Positions 1 to 8,648 of a DNA stretch of 39,047 nucleotides are shown piece after piece. Below the pieces are notes generated by a model. That model did not search any database and was not told the DNA's origin. It worked only from the letters and a program-made list of their open reading frames with translations. How positions within the stretch are numbered: the stretch's first letter is position 1; the number at the start of each line of letters is the position of its first letter. Source of the stretch: Opitutales bacterium (lineage in GTDB: Bacteria; Verrucomicrobiota; Verrucomicrobiia; Opitutales; UBA2995); the NCBI GenBank assembly GCA_022824405.1, contig JAJDZZ010000061.1, positions 1 to 39,047 on the forward strand, given 5' to 3'. The position numbers were made by a program, and so were the translations under genes.

Positions 1-356
1 CCCATTCGGGCCAGGAGCCTCTCCCGCTCCGCCTGCGCTTGCTCCCCTCCCTTTTTAAGGATTCCTTCAAAGGCTTCCACCCGCCCCTTCTGCCGCCCGT
101 ACAATTCGCAAAACCGGGCCATTAATTCCCCGTCATCGACTTCCTGTTTCTCCGGCACCCGAACCAGGACGTGGAAGTGGTTGGTCATGATGCAGTAGGT
201 CAGTATTTCCACCCCGCAGAACCGCGCCATATACCACATCTGTTTGCGCAGCACTTCCTTGGCCCGATTATCCAACAGCATCGCGCCACCCACCACCCGC
301 GTCACGCAGTGATACACCGCACTCTGCCCCTTCACCTTCAACCTGGACGTTCTCAT
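1..356 (-). CDS. REP-associated tyrosine transposase (RAYT, Y1_Tnp), 5' part only
   Basis: Reading leftward from the ATG at 356-354, 118 codons run open to the window edge, so the C-terminus is missing. The product starts MRTSRLKVKGQSAVYHCVTR and carries the HUH motif in TNHFHVLV (His60, His62), followed by the helix ELMARFCELYGRQKGRVE. This is the usual N-terminal layout of Y1 (IS200/REP-type) transposases. The catalytic tyrosine expected further on lies outside the window. A good Shine-Dalgarno (GAGGAGG, about 8 nt before the ATG) supports the start. Known role of the family: single-strand nicking and joining at palindromic REP sequences. Two REP-like palindromes occur in this window at 1434 and 10095, and a half-site-like sequence lies just upstream of this gene at 385-408. 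Whether the gene is intact cannot be judged. Confidence 0.88.
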   Translation of the reverse strand, partial: MRTSRLKVKGQSAVYHCVTRVVGGAMLLDNRAKEVLRKQMWYMARFCGVEILTYCIMTNHFHVLVRVPEKQEVDDGELMARFCELYGRQKGRVEAFEGILKKGGEQAQAERERLLARM

Positions 357-384
357 ACCCCCACCCTCCTCATTCCTAACCCTT

Positions 385-408
385 CGTCAACAAATTTTAG
401 CCTGTCCC
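385..408 (-). repeat. Possible REP half-site upstream of the RAYT gene
   Basis: On the minus strand this reads GGGACAGGCT, then AAAATTT, then GTTGACG. It keeps the GGG..CA.GC and TTGAC elements, in the same order and with similar spacing, as the left half of the REP-like palindromes at 1434 and 10095. It lacks a matching right half here. RAYT genes are commonly flanked by their own REP sequences, which is why it is recorded. Similarity is partial and was judged by eye. Confidence 0.3.
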
Positions 409-457
409 TTTTTATTGGATTGCAGGTGAGGGTATTGAGGTGGTTCTCTCCAAGGGC

Positions 458-1315
458 TCAAACGGTGGGACCGTCACCCAGAAGGGTGGTTCGTCTCATG
501 ATGCGGCGGTGATTTGCCGCGTCCCAGGGCCGGCCTCGGTGCAGGGCGCAGCGGTTGTCCCACATTACCAGATCCCTCGGTTTCCAGGCGTGTTTGTAAA
601 CAAAACGGGGTTGGGTGACCCATTCCACGAGTTCTTCGAGCAATACCCTACCCCGCTCCTCGGGCCAGCCGATGATATGTGAGGCATGTGAGCCGACCAA
701 GAGGGTTTTCTCACCGGTTTCCGGTATATCGCGAACGAGCTTTTGGCAAACCGGAGGCACTTCTTCCCGGAACTTGCGGTCCATGAGACCGGGAGCAATC
801 TTGTTGCGGGAATGGAGGAGGCTGTGTTCCGCCACCAAACCTTCCAGGACCTTCTTTTTTTCTTCCGGCAGGGCGGCATAGGCGGCCTTCATGGAAGCGT
901 ACTCCGTTCCGCCCCCTTCGGGGGGAACTTCCACCGCGTAAAGCAGACCGCCCCGAGATGGCACCTCCTTGTAGGAACTGTCGGAATGCCAAAGCGAGTT
1001 TCCCTTGTTGTAGAGCATGCGCGGATCGTCAGGTGGAATGATATTTCCCTCTTCATCGATATTGGAAAAGTGATTGACCCATCCTCCCCCTCCACTGGGG
1101 TCGTTCACCATGGTCGGTTCCAAAGGCCCGAATCGTTTGCTGAAGGCAATGTGCTGATCCTCGTCGATATCCTGATCGTGAAAGACCAAAACCGTGTGTC
1201 GGTAGAAAGCGTGTTTCAGTTCGGCCAAGGCGTCGTCAGAGATGGGGGAAGCGAGATCGATCCCACTGACCTCTGCCGCCAAATGACCACTTAATTTTTC
1301 GATTTTCAGAGTCAT
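458..1315 (-). CDS. TauD/TfdA-family 2-oxoglutarate/Fe(II) dioxygenase
   Basis: The 285-residue length is normal for the family. The iron-binding facial triad is visible as WHSD (His110, Asp112) and the distal His259 in ALHRGR. The 2-oxoglutarate-binding arginine follows 11 residues later (Arg270 in NHRRIMRRT). These enzymes are cytoplasmic and hydroxylate substrates such as taurine, alkyl sulfates or aryloxyacetates, using 2-oxoglutarate and O2; the substrate here is unknown. There is no signal peptide. The start at 1315 has an AGGA about 9 nt upstream. It lies downstream of the enolase-superfamily gene (stop at 1529) in the same direction, with a REP-like palindrome between them, so it may be the last gene of the 8556-458 operon or transcribed separately. 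A role in releasing sulfite or sulfate from a small organosulfur compound would suit the sulfatase-rich setting, but that is inference. Confidence 0.9.
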   Translation of the reverse strand: MTLKIEKLSGHLAAEVSGIDLASPISDDALAELKHAFYRHTVLVFHDQDIDEDQHIAFSKRFGPLEPTMVNDPSGGGGWVNHFSNIDEEGNIIPPDDPRMLYNKGNSLWHSDSSYKEVPSRGGLLYAVEVPPEGGGTEYASMKAAYAALPEEKKKVLEGLVAEHSLLHSRNKIAPGLMDRKFREEVPPVCQKLVRDIPETGEKTLLVGSHASHIIGWPEERGRVLLEELVEWVTQPRFVYKHAWKPRDLVMWDNRCALHRGRPWDAANHRRIMRRTTLLGDGPTV

Positions 1316-1433
1316 ATCGTCATTCCTGACATTATGGGCATTTTACCCCGTCAAGCCGTCGTCCAAACACTGCATACAATGGGTTGGGATCGGGAAAGGG
1401 GTCAAACCTGAATGGAGGATGTCCTCGGAGGAA

Positions 1434-1494
1434 GGGGTCAAGCCTTGAATCGGTTGACTCCGCAAGCTGCGTCAAGATTGCAAGGCATGACCCC
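1434..1494. repeat. REP-like palindrome, copy 1
   Basis: This is a 61 bp imperfect inverted repeat. The left arm GGGGTCAAGCCTTG-AATC pairs with the right arm GATTG-CAAGGCATGACCCC, and an inner pair TTGAC/GTCAA flanks a short central segment. It matches copy 2 (10095-10154) at about 55 of 60 positions. Further pieces of the same motif surround it: GGGGTCAAACCTG at 1398-1410 and GGCATGACCCCTTCC at 1515-1529. Several nested or tandem insertions may therefore have occurred in the gap between the enolase and dioxygenase genes. A RAYT gene begins about 1.1 kb away. Confidence 0.75.
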
Positions 1495-1528
1495 GACGAA
1501 CCCCAAAGGACGGAGGCATGACCCCTTC

Positions 1529-2899
1529 CTATTCCTTCAGGGCAACGGGATCGGGCAAGGAGCGGTCGATTTGGTCTACCCGGTAACCGAATCCGGTTTT
1601 CCCCACCGTGGACCAATCCAGAATTCCGTTTCTGCGCCGAAAAAGGCCGGGATGGACGGTCTCCTCCGGAGCTGAAGCAGCGGGATAGAATTGCATGCCG
1701 TTACTTTCCACTCCCATAATAGTACCCGCGTGAGCCGCCAGGAGGACATGGGGAATCTGGGCCAGCATGGGATTTGTCAGGTCCTGGACCATCAGGGTCA
1801 TGCCGTGGGCTTTGGCCCAGCAAAGGCTGAGAAGGGCGCCCGTCTGGGTCTTGCAGGTTTTTAAAGCCACCCCGGTCCAACCGAGTTCACGGCCCCATTT
1901 AACGTAACGCCAATCGTGCGCGCTCTCGTCCATGAAGAGCGGTTTGCGCGCGCTCACACTACGAACGTCAATGGAGTGGGCCTTGAGGTCGTAGGGGAAG
2001 GGCTGTTCCACGTAAAGTATTTTCTGGTAGGTTTGGGCATGTTCACGGCAGAGCCGATCGAGGATGGCGTTGACATAGCCCGGGTCGGTGACCGTACAGT
2101 TGAAATCCGTGGTTAACCAATCGACATTTTCCTCCTGGCAAATTTGTCCGATGGACACCAGACGCGCGTAATCCCAGTTGGCATCGTCACCCCGCAGTTT
2201 AATCTTCAAGCAATTGAGCCCGTCCCTGCCGATCCAGTCTCTCAGCAGGATGGGATGACCATCGTCCGGTTCATCTCCGGACAGGTCCTTTTCCTCGATG
2301 GGATCCAGGCCCCCCACCAAGTGCCAAACCGGCAACTTTTTCGACGGGGTATCCACCAAAAAATCGTCAGGGTATATCCCGGCAAATCTGTCATCGTCAA
2401 AATAATGGGCCAGATCGCGACTCATCCATTCTCGGGAATAGATATCGTAGACGGGCAAGCCTTTCGCCACGGCGAAGGCATCGTGGATGGCTATATCGAA
2501 GAGTGAGAAACAAACCAGAGCAGCCAACCAGGGCATGCCGGCTTCCTTATCGCGTCCCGCGTTGAGGGAAGCCAACAAATCGGGCAGCGGGCCCTCCATG
2601 AAATCGCAACCCATCTCCATGGGATGACCTGACAAACCGATCCCGGGCAAGCAGCGGGCAATCCGTTGGCAAAACCCCTTCAAGGCTTCCTCGCGTTCCC
2701 AATAATCCAATCCGGAGGGCCAGACCCAAGCCACGGACAGGGGGGTTTCACCCCACCCTGTGGCGACCGTTCCGTTGGCGTCCCCGAGGGTCACCCGGGT
2801 TCGCGCGCACACCACCCTGTCCATGACCTGAGAGCCGAATTTCAACGGCATGCGCATGGTTACGGGAAGAAACCACAACTCGGCGGATTTTATTTTCAT
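1529..2899 (-). CDS. Enolase-superfamily enzyme, muconate-lactonizing/AE-epimerase-like
   Basis: A 456-residue cytoplasmic protein. The barrel acid/base and metal residues of the MLE-type subgroup can be followed: Lys-Ile-Lys at 232-234, Asp265 (TTDFN), Glu298 (YVEQP), Asp324-Glu325 (MDES) and the second catalytic lysine in ALKTCK (about 347-350). The family abstracts an alpha-proton from a carboxylate substrate and then cycloisomerises, epimerises or eliminates. It is longer than usual because of an insert at about residues 160-220. I chose the ATG at 2899 (MKIKSAELW), 13 nt after the upstream sulfatase stop, because GAGG sits about 10 nt before it; an upstream in-frame start would overlap the sulfatase. 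It is co-directional with the sulfatases and probably works on an acid derived from their sugars. It is only distantly similar to the two enolase-family genes at 21.8 and 23.9 kb. Confidence 0.85.
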   Translation of the reverse strand: MKIKSAELWFLPVTMRMPLKFGSQVMDRVVCARTRVTLGDANGTVATGWGETPLSVAWVWPSGLDYWEREEALKGFCQRIARCLPGIGLSGHPMEMGCDFMEGPLPDLLASLNAGRDKEAGMPWLAALVCFSLFDIAIHDAFAVAKGLPVYDIYSREWMSRDLAHYFDDDRFAGIYPDDFLVDTPSKKLPVWHLVGGLDPIEEKDLSGDEPDDGHPILLRDWIGRDGLNCLKIKLRGDDANWDYARLVSIGQICQEENVDWLTTDFNCTVTDPGYVNAILDRLCREHAQTYQKILYVEQPFPYDLKAHSIDVRSVSARKPLFMDESAHDWRYVKWGRELGWTGVALKTCKTQTGALLSLCWAKAHGMTLMVQDLTNPMLAQIPHVLLAAHAGTIMGVESNGMQFYPAASAPEETVHPGLFRRRNGILDWSTVGKTGFGYRVDQIDRSLPDPVALKE

Positions 2900-2912
2900 G
2901 CCCAGGCGGGCC

Positions 2913-4346
2913 TCAATTCCCGTCATCCAAATACTTCCGCAACCGGTTCCCATATTCGGGTCGTTTCAACCAATCCTGAAAATACGGTTGGTATTGAGGC
3001 ATTTCCCACCAGAAGATCCTGGGCGGCTGGTTGGGGTTTACCCGTCCCTCGGGGTAATCCCGCCCCGCGATGCTGGCGGCGACCGATTGCTGCCATGAGA
3101 CCAATTCCTGCGCCATGCGGGCGGAAACATCCGGTCTGGAATAGAAAAGGTTATGCGATTCGGTCGGATCTCCCACCAGGTCAAAGAGTTGAAAATTCCC
3201 TTCATCGGGATTCTCGAGAACCAGTTTAAAATCGTTGTCCACCAGGGCTACCTGGCCATGCCAGTGAAAACCGAGGGGTTGCGGCCTGGTTTCGCCTGAT
3301 TCGCCTTTGAACAGGGGAAGCAGGCTTATCCCATCGTAAGGGTGAATCATGGCAGAGTCGTCCAGGCCGAGAATATCCAGAACGGTGGGGAATATATCGA
3401 CCACCCCGGCAGGATACCCGGCTTGGCGGCCTTTTTCGATTACCTTGGGCCATTCAACGATACCCGGGACGCGTAGTCCGCCTTCCCATATGGAGCCTTT
3501 CCAGCCGCGCAATCCTCCCACCGTGGCCGGACCGAAGGGCGACAGCCCGCCATTGTCGCTGCAGTACCAGACCATGGTGTTGTTGGCAATTTGCAGGTTT
3601 CTGAGTCCCTTCCGCAAAGCGCCGATACTGCGGTCAAGGGCCACCAACTCCCCATAGTGGTGTTGTTCCCGCTCGGACAAATGCCGGAATGGTTTGCGAT
3701 CCTCTTCGGAAGCCATCCAGGGCGAATGCGGCGTACCATACCAAATGACGCACAGGAAAGGTTCATTGCGGTTTGTTTTCATGAACTGCAACGCTTCCCG
3801 GACGATAATTTCCGATGAATCTCCCTCGAATTCTTCAAACTTTCCCTGGCGGCTCATGACGGGATTGAGATCGAAGAAGTTGGTGACGGTAAGCCAGGTA
3901 TCGAAGCCGAACGCTCCCGGTCCCGTCACGTCGGCGGCCAATACCGGAACCCCCGGTCCTCGAATTCCATTGAGGTGCCATTTTCCGAAATGCCCCGTAG
4001 CATAGCCCTGGCTTTGCAAAACCTGTGCCAGGGTCTTCTCCTGCAACCGTAGTGGCGCTCCATGACTCCACACTCCGGTTCGGTCATGGGTGCGGCCCGT
4101 CAACACGCTGGCCCGGGTCGGTGAACAAACGGGCCCCCCCGCGTAAAAACGATCCAGCCTCAGGCCGTTGGCCGCCATGCCATCGAGATGGGGAGTCTTC
4201 AAAATGGGGTGATTATAGTAGCCGGTTTGTCCCCACCCCTGGTCATCGGCCATGACCAGGACGATGTTGGGTCGTTCCTCGGCCCTAAGAGGGAGTAATC
4301 CGAAACATGAAAAGAGGAGGCCTATAAGAATTGAGCGTAACTGCAT
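2913..4346 (-). CDS. Exported formylglycine-type sulfatase
   Basis: A 477-residue type I sulfatase. An N-terminal signal peptide ([20 protein letters not shown]) is followed by the metal-binding pair Asp34-Asp35 in VMADDQG. The maturation motif is CSPTR, with Cys74 expected to become formylglycine, followed by [15 protein letters not shown] and SDNGG supply further active-site residues. Expected function: hydrolysis of a sulfate ester on a glycan in the periplasm or outside the cell. The start at 4346 is preferred over an upstream in-frame start because it begins exactly at the signal peptide and lies 14 nt after the preceding sulfatase stop; no clear Shine-Dalgarno is visible. It is the third gene of the leftward set. 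The cognate formylglycine-generating enzyme is not in the window. The sulfatase subfamily and linkage cannot be assigned by eye. Confidence 0.95.
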   Translation of the reverse strand: MQLRSILIGLLFSCFGLLPLRAEERPNIVLVMADDQGWGQTGYYNHPILKTPHLDGMAANGLRLDRFYAGGPVCSPTRASVLTGRTHDRTGVWSHGAPLRLQEKTLAQVLQSQGYATGHFGKWHLNGIRGPGVPVLAADVTGPGAFGFDTWLTVTNFFDLNPVMSRQGKFEEFEGDSSEIIVREALQFMKTNRNEPFLCVIWYGTPHSPWMASEEDRKPFRHLSEREQHHYGELVALDRSIGALRKGLRNLQIANNTMVWYCSDNGGLSPFGPATVGGLRGWKGSIWEGGLRVPGIVEWPKVIEKGRQAGYPAGVVDIFPTVLDILGLDDSAMIHPYDGISLLPLFKGESGETRPQPLGFHWHGQVALVDNDFKLVLENPDEGNFQLFDLVGDPTESHNLFYSRPDVSARMAQELVSWQQSVAASIAGRDYPEGRVNPNQPPRIFWWEMPQYQPYFQDWLKRPEYGNRLRKYLDDGN

Positions 4347-4360
4347 GGGGGAATACCGGT

Positions 4361-5905
4361 TTAATTTTTCATCCAGGTCAAGTCGGGCCACCAGGGCACG
4401 TCATTGGATTGAGGCTGGCCCGGAGTGGTCCGCCCATTTTCTACGATAAGGGTAATCCTTTTTTCCAACCGTTTTTCAATTTCCGGATGTTGGCCGAACA
4501 GGTTTTGCCGTTCCCCAGGATCCTCGGCCAGATTGTACAGTTCGCGCGTAAAATTCCGATGAGGCATGATCAGTTTCCAATCCCCCTGGCGGATGGCAAA
4601 GCGGCCGGACATGGAATGGTGAATGATGGGGGCTCGATCCAGTTCAACTCCCGGGTCCTGCAGAACGGACCAGAGGCTGACGCTGTCCTCGCCCGCATTT
4701 TGGGGAAGCTGCACCCCTAGTATCTCGGCAAAGGTTGCCAACAAATCCGTCTGACCGACCGGTTCGGAGAAGGTCCTGCCGGCGGGAATGCGAGCCGGCC
4801 AACGCATGAAAAAAGGCACCCGGTGGCCGCCTTCATAGATACTGCGCTTTCCTTCCTTGTAAATATGGGAACTGTAATGACCAAATTCCTCGATGCGCTG
4901 CTCCCACGATCTTTCGGGACCGTTATCGCTGGAAAATATGACCAACGTGTTCTCCGTCAGGGCCATCTCGTCGAGAAAATTCAGCACGCGCCCGACGTGG
5001 TAGTCGGTTTCGATCATGAATTCGCCGTATCCTCCGGCTTCGCCTTGCCCCCAAAACTGGGGCAATGGACAAACCGGGTAATGGGGCGAGGTGTAAGGCA
5101 GATAAAGAAAGAAAGGCTTCTTTTGTTCTCCATCCACTTTTTTCCTCATCCATTCGATCGCCTTGTCGGTAAATCGGGTCAGGCATTCGCTGTCGATAAA
5201 GTCGGGCGCGACCTCGATCGGCCGGGTCTTTTGCGGACGAGGCGTTTCCTCCGGGGAAGGCGCATAGGGAGGCATGATGCGGTAATCCATGTGCCGCTGG
5301 TTGTTCTTCTTGGCCGTATACAAAGTCGGAGGAACTTTGGCATGGCGCCCTTCGAACCAGGCCAGAATCCCGTAGTTTAGCGAAGCCGGAATCCCGTAAA
5401 AATAATCGAATCCCTTGTCCAGGGGCATATCCCGCACCGGTTGACTCCAATCCCGGGCGCCTTCCTCTCCCGGAAAGTCCATGCCCAGATGCCACTTGCC
5501 CACCATGGCGGTATCATAACCGTTATCGCGTAGAAGTGAAGCCAAGGTCATGCGACCGTCTTGGATCAAACACGGTTTCTCGGCCGTGAATACCCCTCGT
5601 TTCAAATGGGTTCGCCAACTGTATCGTCCGGTCAGCAACCCGTAGCGTGAAGGGGTGCAAACCGTATCCGAACAGTGCCCGTCGGTGAAGGTGAGGCCCT
5701 CCGACGCCAAACGGTCCAAGGCCGGGGTCTGGAATTTGGCTCCCCCATTCAGGTTGCTGACATCGCCATAACCCTGATCATCCGTATAGATAAGAATGAT
5801 ATTGGGGTGAGGGGAAGCTTCGCTTTTCTGGGCATGGCACACGTGCCCCACGGCCAAGGCCAGAAGGGGTAGAATTTTGATATAAACCGCTCCTGCAGAT
5901 TTCAT
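4361..5905 (-). CDS. Exported formylglycine-type sulfatase (arylsulfatase A/GalNAc-6-sulfatase-like)
   Basis: A 514-residue sulfatase with a signal peptide (hydrophobic run [15 protein letters not shown]). The metal pair is Asp42-Asp43 in YTDDQGYGD, the maturation motif is CTPSR with Cys83, followed by [12 protein letters not shown], and GKWHLG and SSDNGPE carry later active-site residues. The general pattern resembles the arylsulfatase A/N-acetylgalactosamine-6-sulfatase group. The start is very well supported: AAAGGAGATC lies directly before the ATG and overlaps the stop codon of the upstream phosphatase-like gene (stop 5914-5916). The two are thus tightly coupled in one operon. It acts outside the cytoplasm, removing ester sulfate from a polysaccharide or oligosaccharide. 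Confidence 0.96.
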   Translation of the reverse strand: MKSAGAVYIKILPLLALAVGHVCHAQKSEASPHPNIILIYTDDQGYGDVSNLNGGAKFQTPALDRLASEGLTFTDGHCSDTVCTPSRYGLLTGRYSWRTHLKRGVFTAEKPCLIQDGRMTLASLLRDNGYDTAMVGKWHLGMDFPGEEGARDWSQPVRDMPLDKGFDYFYGIPASLNYGILAWFEGRHAKVPPTLYTAKKNNQRHMDYRIMPPYAPSPEETPRPQKTRPIEVAPDFIDSECLTRFTDKAIEWMRKKVDGEQKKPFFLYLPYTSPHYPVCPLPQFWGQGEAGGYGEFMIETDYHVGRVLNFLDEMALTENTLVIFSSDNGPERSWEQRIEEFGHYSSHIYKEGKRSIYEGGHRVPFFMRWPARIPAGRTFSEPVGQTDLLATFAEILGVQLPQNAGEDSVSLWSVLQDPGVELDRAPIIHHSMSGRFAIRQGDWKLIMPHRNFTRELYNLAEDPGERQNLFGQHPEIEKRLEKRITLIVENGRTTPGQPQSNDVPWWPDLTWMKN

Positions 5906-5913
5906 GATCTCCT

Positions 5914-8556
5914 TTAGATTTCCCCTCCAACGGGTGGCAGGGTGTTGATGATTTGAACTTCCGCCTTTTCACCTGAAGTGGCGGTTAAAACCAGCCGACT
6001 ATCCGGGGCAATATCCGGCAAACCGGAAATGGGCAAGGATCCGTCGCTCCGGCTGCGGGTTCCCAAAATGGGGCGTCCATCCGGATGACGCAGGTGAATA
6101 TCCGCATCGGCCAGGGTTTTGATTTGGGGCAGGACGGATGAAGGTAACCGCCCGGTGTCCGAGGCGGCACGGACAAACGAACCACCTCCCCGTGGTTCAG
6201 TGCCGGGCCCGTCCTTCAAATTGCGGATATTCAATGTGATGGTCGGGTCCTCGGCATCCGGATCGAAAATACTCTCCAAAAAATTCCAAGTAGTGCGCTC
6301 CTCAACCCCGGGCAGGTCCAAATCGGGATTTTTCGCCTTCCCGCAATACAGGGCATGCAAAGTAACCTCGCGCCCATCGTGGTCCACCATTTCCCGGCCA
6401 AAATTTGTTTTGAACCCGCGACCGCCAAAATTGCGGCCGATGGGGCCGCAGGAAGCTTCGATCATCCTGTGCTCTTTGTTTTCAACCACGCTGCCCAAGT
6501 GAATGTCCCCGTAAATACTCACCACCCCGGGGCGAGCGCCCAACACTTGAAGTATGCGGTCCACCCCGGCCGTGACCCAACCGGCATAATCGGCCGCTAC
6601 CCGGTCTTCCTGTCCGAATTTGTCCTGCAACTCCTCGTCAAAAACGCCGCCGGTAAAAATCGGGAACATGCAATTGATACCTGTCAGCATGATCAAAGGC
6701 GAAGTTTCGCTACGGATTACCTCCTGAAACCAGCCGAATTGCTCCTCACCCAACAACGACCGGGTCGGGTCCCGACGATCGTAAAGCTTCTTGCGATGTC
6801 CCCATCCCTGTTTGACCCAGAGGTTGGTATCCTGTGACGACCGCCAAAGCCTGGACTCCATTACGAGCAAAGTAAAATCGCCATTCGGCATTTTCCATTG
6901 ACGCCAATCCTTGGGATTGTCCGATCCGATCCAGTGTTCGGTTCCCTGAACCAAGTGATGATTAATGGAAAAATTCCGCGCCATATAGAGGCTGTCCTGC
7001 CCCAGATCGTCGTTTTTTCGCACCAGAATCTGCTCGGGACCTTTGACGTCGTCCATGCCGTAATCGTGATCTCCGGGGTTGATGACATTCCAGTGCCGCA
7101 TCATCTGCCAACGGGTGGTGGGATTGGCTATGGTAAGGGCGATCATTTTGTAGGCGTCGTCGGTACTGGGAGGCGCCTGGATCAGTTCCAGATACCACAC
7201 ATCGTCTTCCCAATTCAAAATCTGGAAGTTGAAATCATCGAAATGTCGATAGGCGCCGACCTCCGGCTGCCCGTGAATCCAGTTGCGCTGATAGGTGCCG
7301 GTATCCTCCAGGGTGGAGTTGTTGTGATGCAAGGCGTGGCAACTGAGGGTGGCGATCCGGTAGGGGGCGGAAAGCCTGGGCAACCGACCGACGTAAGATT
7401 TCTGACCCAGATAACCCTCGTCCTCGGGAGCGGCCCGTGGATCTTCGGTCACATTTTCACCATCCTTCCAAATGGTGTAGAAAAGCGTCTTTTCTGCTGG
7501 ATTGAAGGGCAGGACAACCTCCACGACGGCGGTATAACGGCGCCATTCGTGATCGATAATCCGGGCCGAACCCGCCTCCGGAACAGCCTGCCAACCGCCT
7601 GGGGGATTTTCGCTATCCGAAACGCGGATACCGACCTGCTTTCCTTCGCTGCGAAAGAGGGCAATAAATTTACAGGTCCATTTGCCTCCAGTCTGTCGCA
7701 AGGTATCGCCCAACGGATAAGCCACGAGCAATTCATTGAGGTGGACAGGCACTGGGCGATTGCTCCCAGGATAAATCTCCACTTTGTTCACCTCGAAATC
7801 CAGCGCTCCATAGGCGGCCAATCCAATAAAACCGTCCGTATACATGGCGCGGTTTACCCCTTTTTTAGTGGCTTGGTAAACTTGATCGCGCAGTTGCGCC
7901 TTGACCGTGACATCGGCCTCGACAGTGGAATCTCCGCTTACTTCCACGGAAAGAACGAGCCTGTCCCCCACCCCGGATAACGGGGTCTCAACGGCCTTCG
8001 TACCCTGGAGGGGTCGGCCCTTCTGACCGTGCTCGGACAATTTGAAGGTTCCGTCTTTTTCCCAAATCGCCATCCAGGACGATGCGCCCTGGGGCGCGCC
8101 GCGGAAATTACGCGTTTCAAAGAGCGATTCGCCCCCGAAGCATAGGCCGAAATAACCGCTGGGTTCGCCTCGACCGGGAGGATTCAGGTCCCGTATGGTA
8201 ACGGTGGCCCGCAACTGGTAATTTCCGGACAAGGACCAATCGCGTCGCCAGATCATGCCAACGGGGAGATTGGGCAAACGGTCGCCCCTGCGGTTCGCTA
8301 TCTCCCGCCCACCCTGAGACCAGTGCCAGGGAAAACTGGTAATGGGATTGCGGTTGCCCAGGTTCACCAACCGACGGCGCAGGGAATTGTTCTCGATTTT
8401 CCAATATCCGGGGCTCATGGATTCCCACCCATGACCGTGGTAGCGCGAGTCGGGACGCTCGAAATCGTCCACGGTCAGCCAGTCGGCTTCCAATCCGACG
8501 GCCGGGCCAAATATCAGCAGAGCAAAGAGAAAGAGAGTGCCTGATTTCGTTTTCAT
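5914..8556 (-). CDS. Exported PhoD-like metallophosphoesterase with N-terminal lectin-like domain
   Basis: 880 residues. The signal peptide (MKTKSGTLFLFALLIFGPAV) is followed by a beta-rich LamG/3-keto-disaccharide-hydrolase-like region (about 25-265, from WLTVDDFERP to FEVNKVEIYP). A PhoD-type catalytic region comes next, with GDHDYGMDD (495-503), LLGEEQFGWF (601-610) and GDIH (683-686). These correspond to the metal-site blocks of alkaline phosphatase D. The usual first motif (GDxIY) is not obvious; NWEDDVWY at about 448 may replace it. A C-terminal beta extension runs from about 790. The expected activity is phosphomonoester or diester hydrolysis outside the cytoplasm. It heads the operon with two sulfatases, so it may strip phosphate from the same glycans. 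The start at 8556 has no clear Shine-Dalgarno. Confidence 0.85.
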   Translation of the reverse strand: MKTKSGTLFLFALLIFGPAVGLEADWLTVDDFERPDSRYHGHGWESMSPGYWKIENNSLRRRLVNLGNRNPITSFPWHWSQGGREIANRRGDRLPNLPVGMIWRRDWSLSGNYQLRATVTIRDLNPPGRGEPSGYFGLCFGGESLFETRNFRGAPQGASSWMAIWEKDGTFKLSEHGQKGRPLQGTKAVETPLSGVGDRLVLSVEVSGDSTVEADVTVKAQLRDQVYQATKKGVNRAMYTDGFIGLAAYGALDFEVNKVEIYPGSNRPVPVHLNELLVAYPLGDTLRQTGGKWTCKFIALFRSEGKQVGIRVSDSENPPGGWQAVPEAGSARIIDHEWRRYTAVVEVVLPFNPAEKTLFYTIWKDGENVTEDPRAAPEDEGYLGQKSYVGRLPRLSAPYRIATLSCHALHHNNSTLEDTGTYQRNWIHGQPEVGAYRHFDDFNFQILNWEDDVWYLELIQAPPSTDDAYKMIALTIANPTTRWQMMRHWNVINPGDHDYGMDDVKGPEQILVRKNDDLGQDSLYMARNFSINHHLVQGTEHWIGSDNPKDWRQWKMPNGDFTLLVMESRLWRSSQDTNLWVKQGWGHRKKLYDRRDPTRSLLGEEQFGWFQEVIRSETSPLIMLTGINCMFPIFTGGVFDEELQDKFGQEDRVAADYAGWVTAGVDRILQVLGARPGVVSIYGDIHLGSVVENKEHRMIEASCGPIGRNFGGRGFKTNFGREMVDHDGREVTLHALYCGKAKNPDLDLPGVEERTTWNFLESIFDPDAEDPTITLNIRNLKDGPGTEPRGGGSFVRAASDTGRLPSSVLPQIKTLADADIHLRHPDGRPILGTRSRSDGSLPISGLPDIAPDSRLVLTATSGEKAEVQIINTLPPVGGEI

Positions 8557-8648
8557 AAATTTTGCTTAAACAGACTAACTTTTCCACGGTCCGGGGATCA
8601 AACGCAAGAATAGGCAAACGGCAAATTCGGGACAATTAAGGTGGATAT

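Noticed and set aside
6898-7980. Long open frame (360 codons) on the plus strand
   Set aside because: It is antisense to the PhoD-like gene, has no recognisable domain, and its composition follows from the opposite strand.
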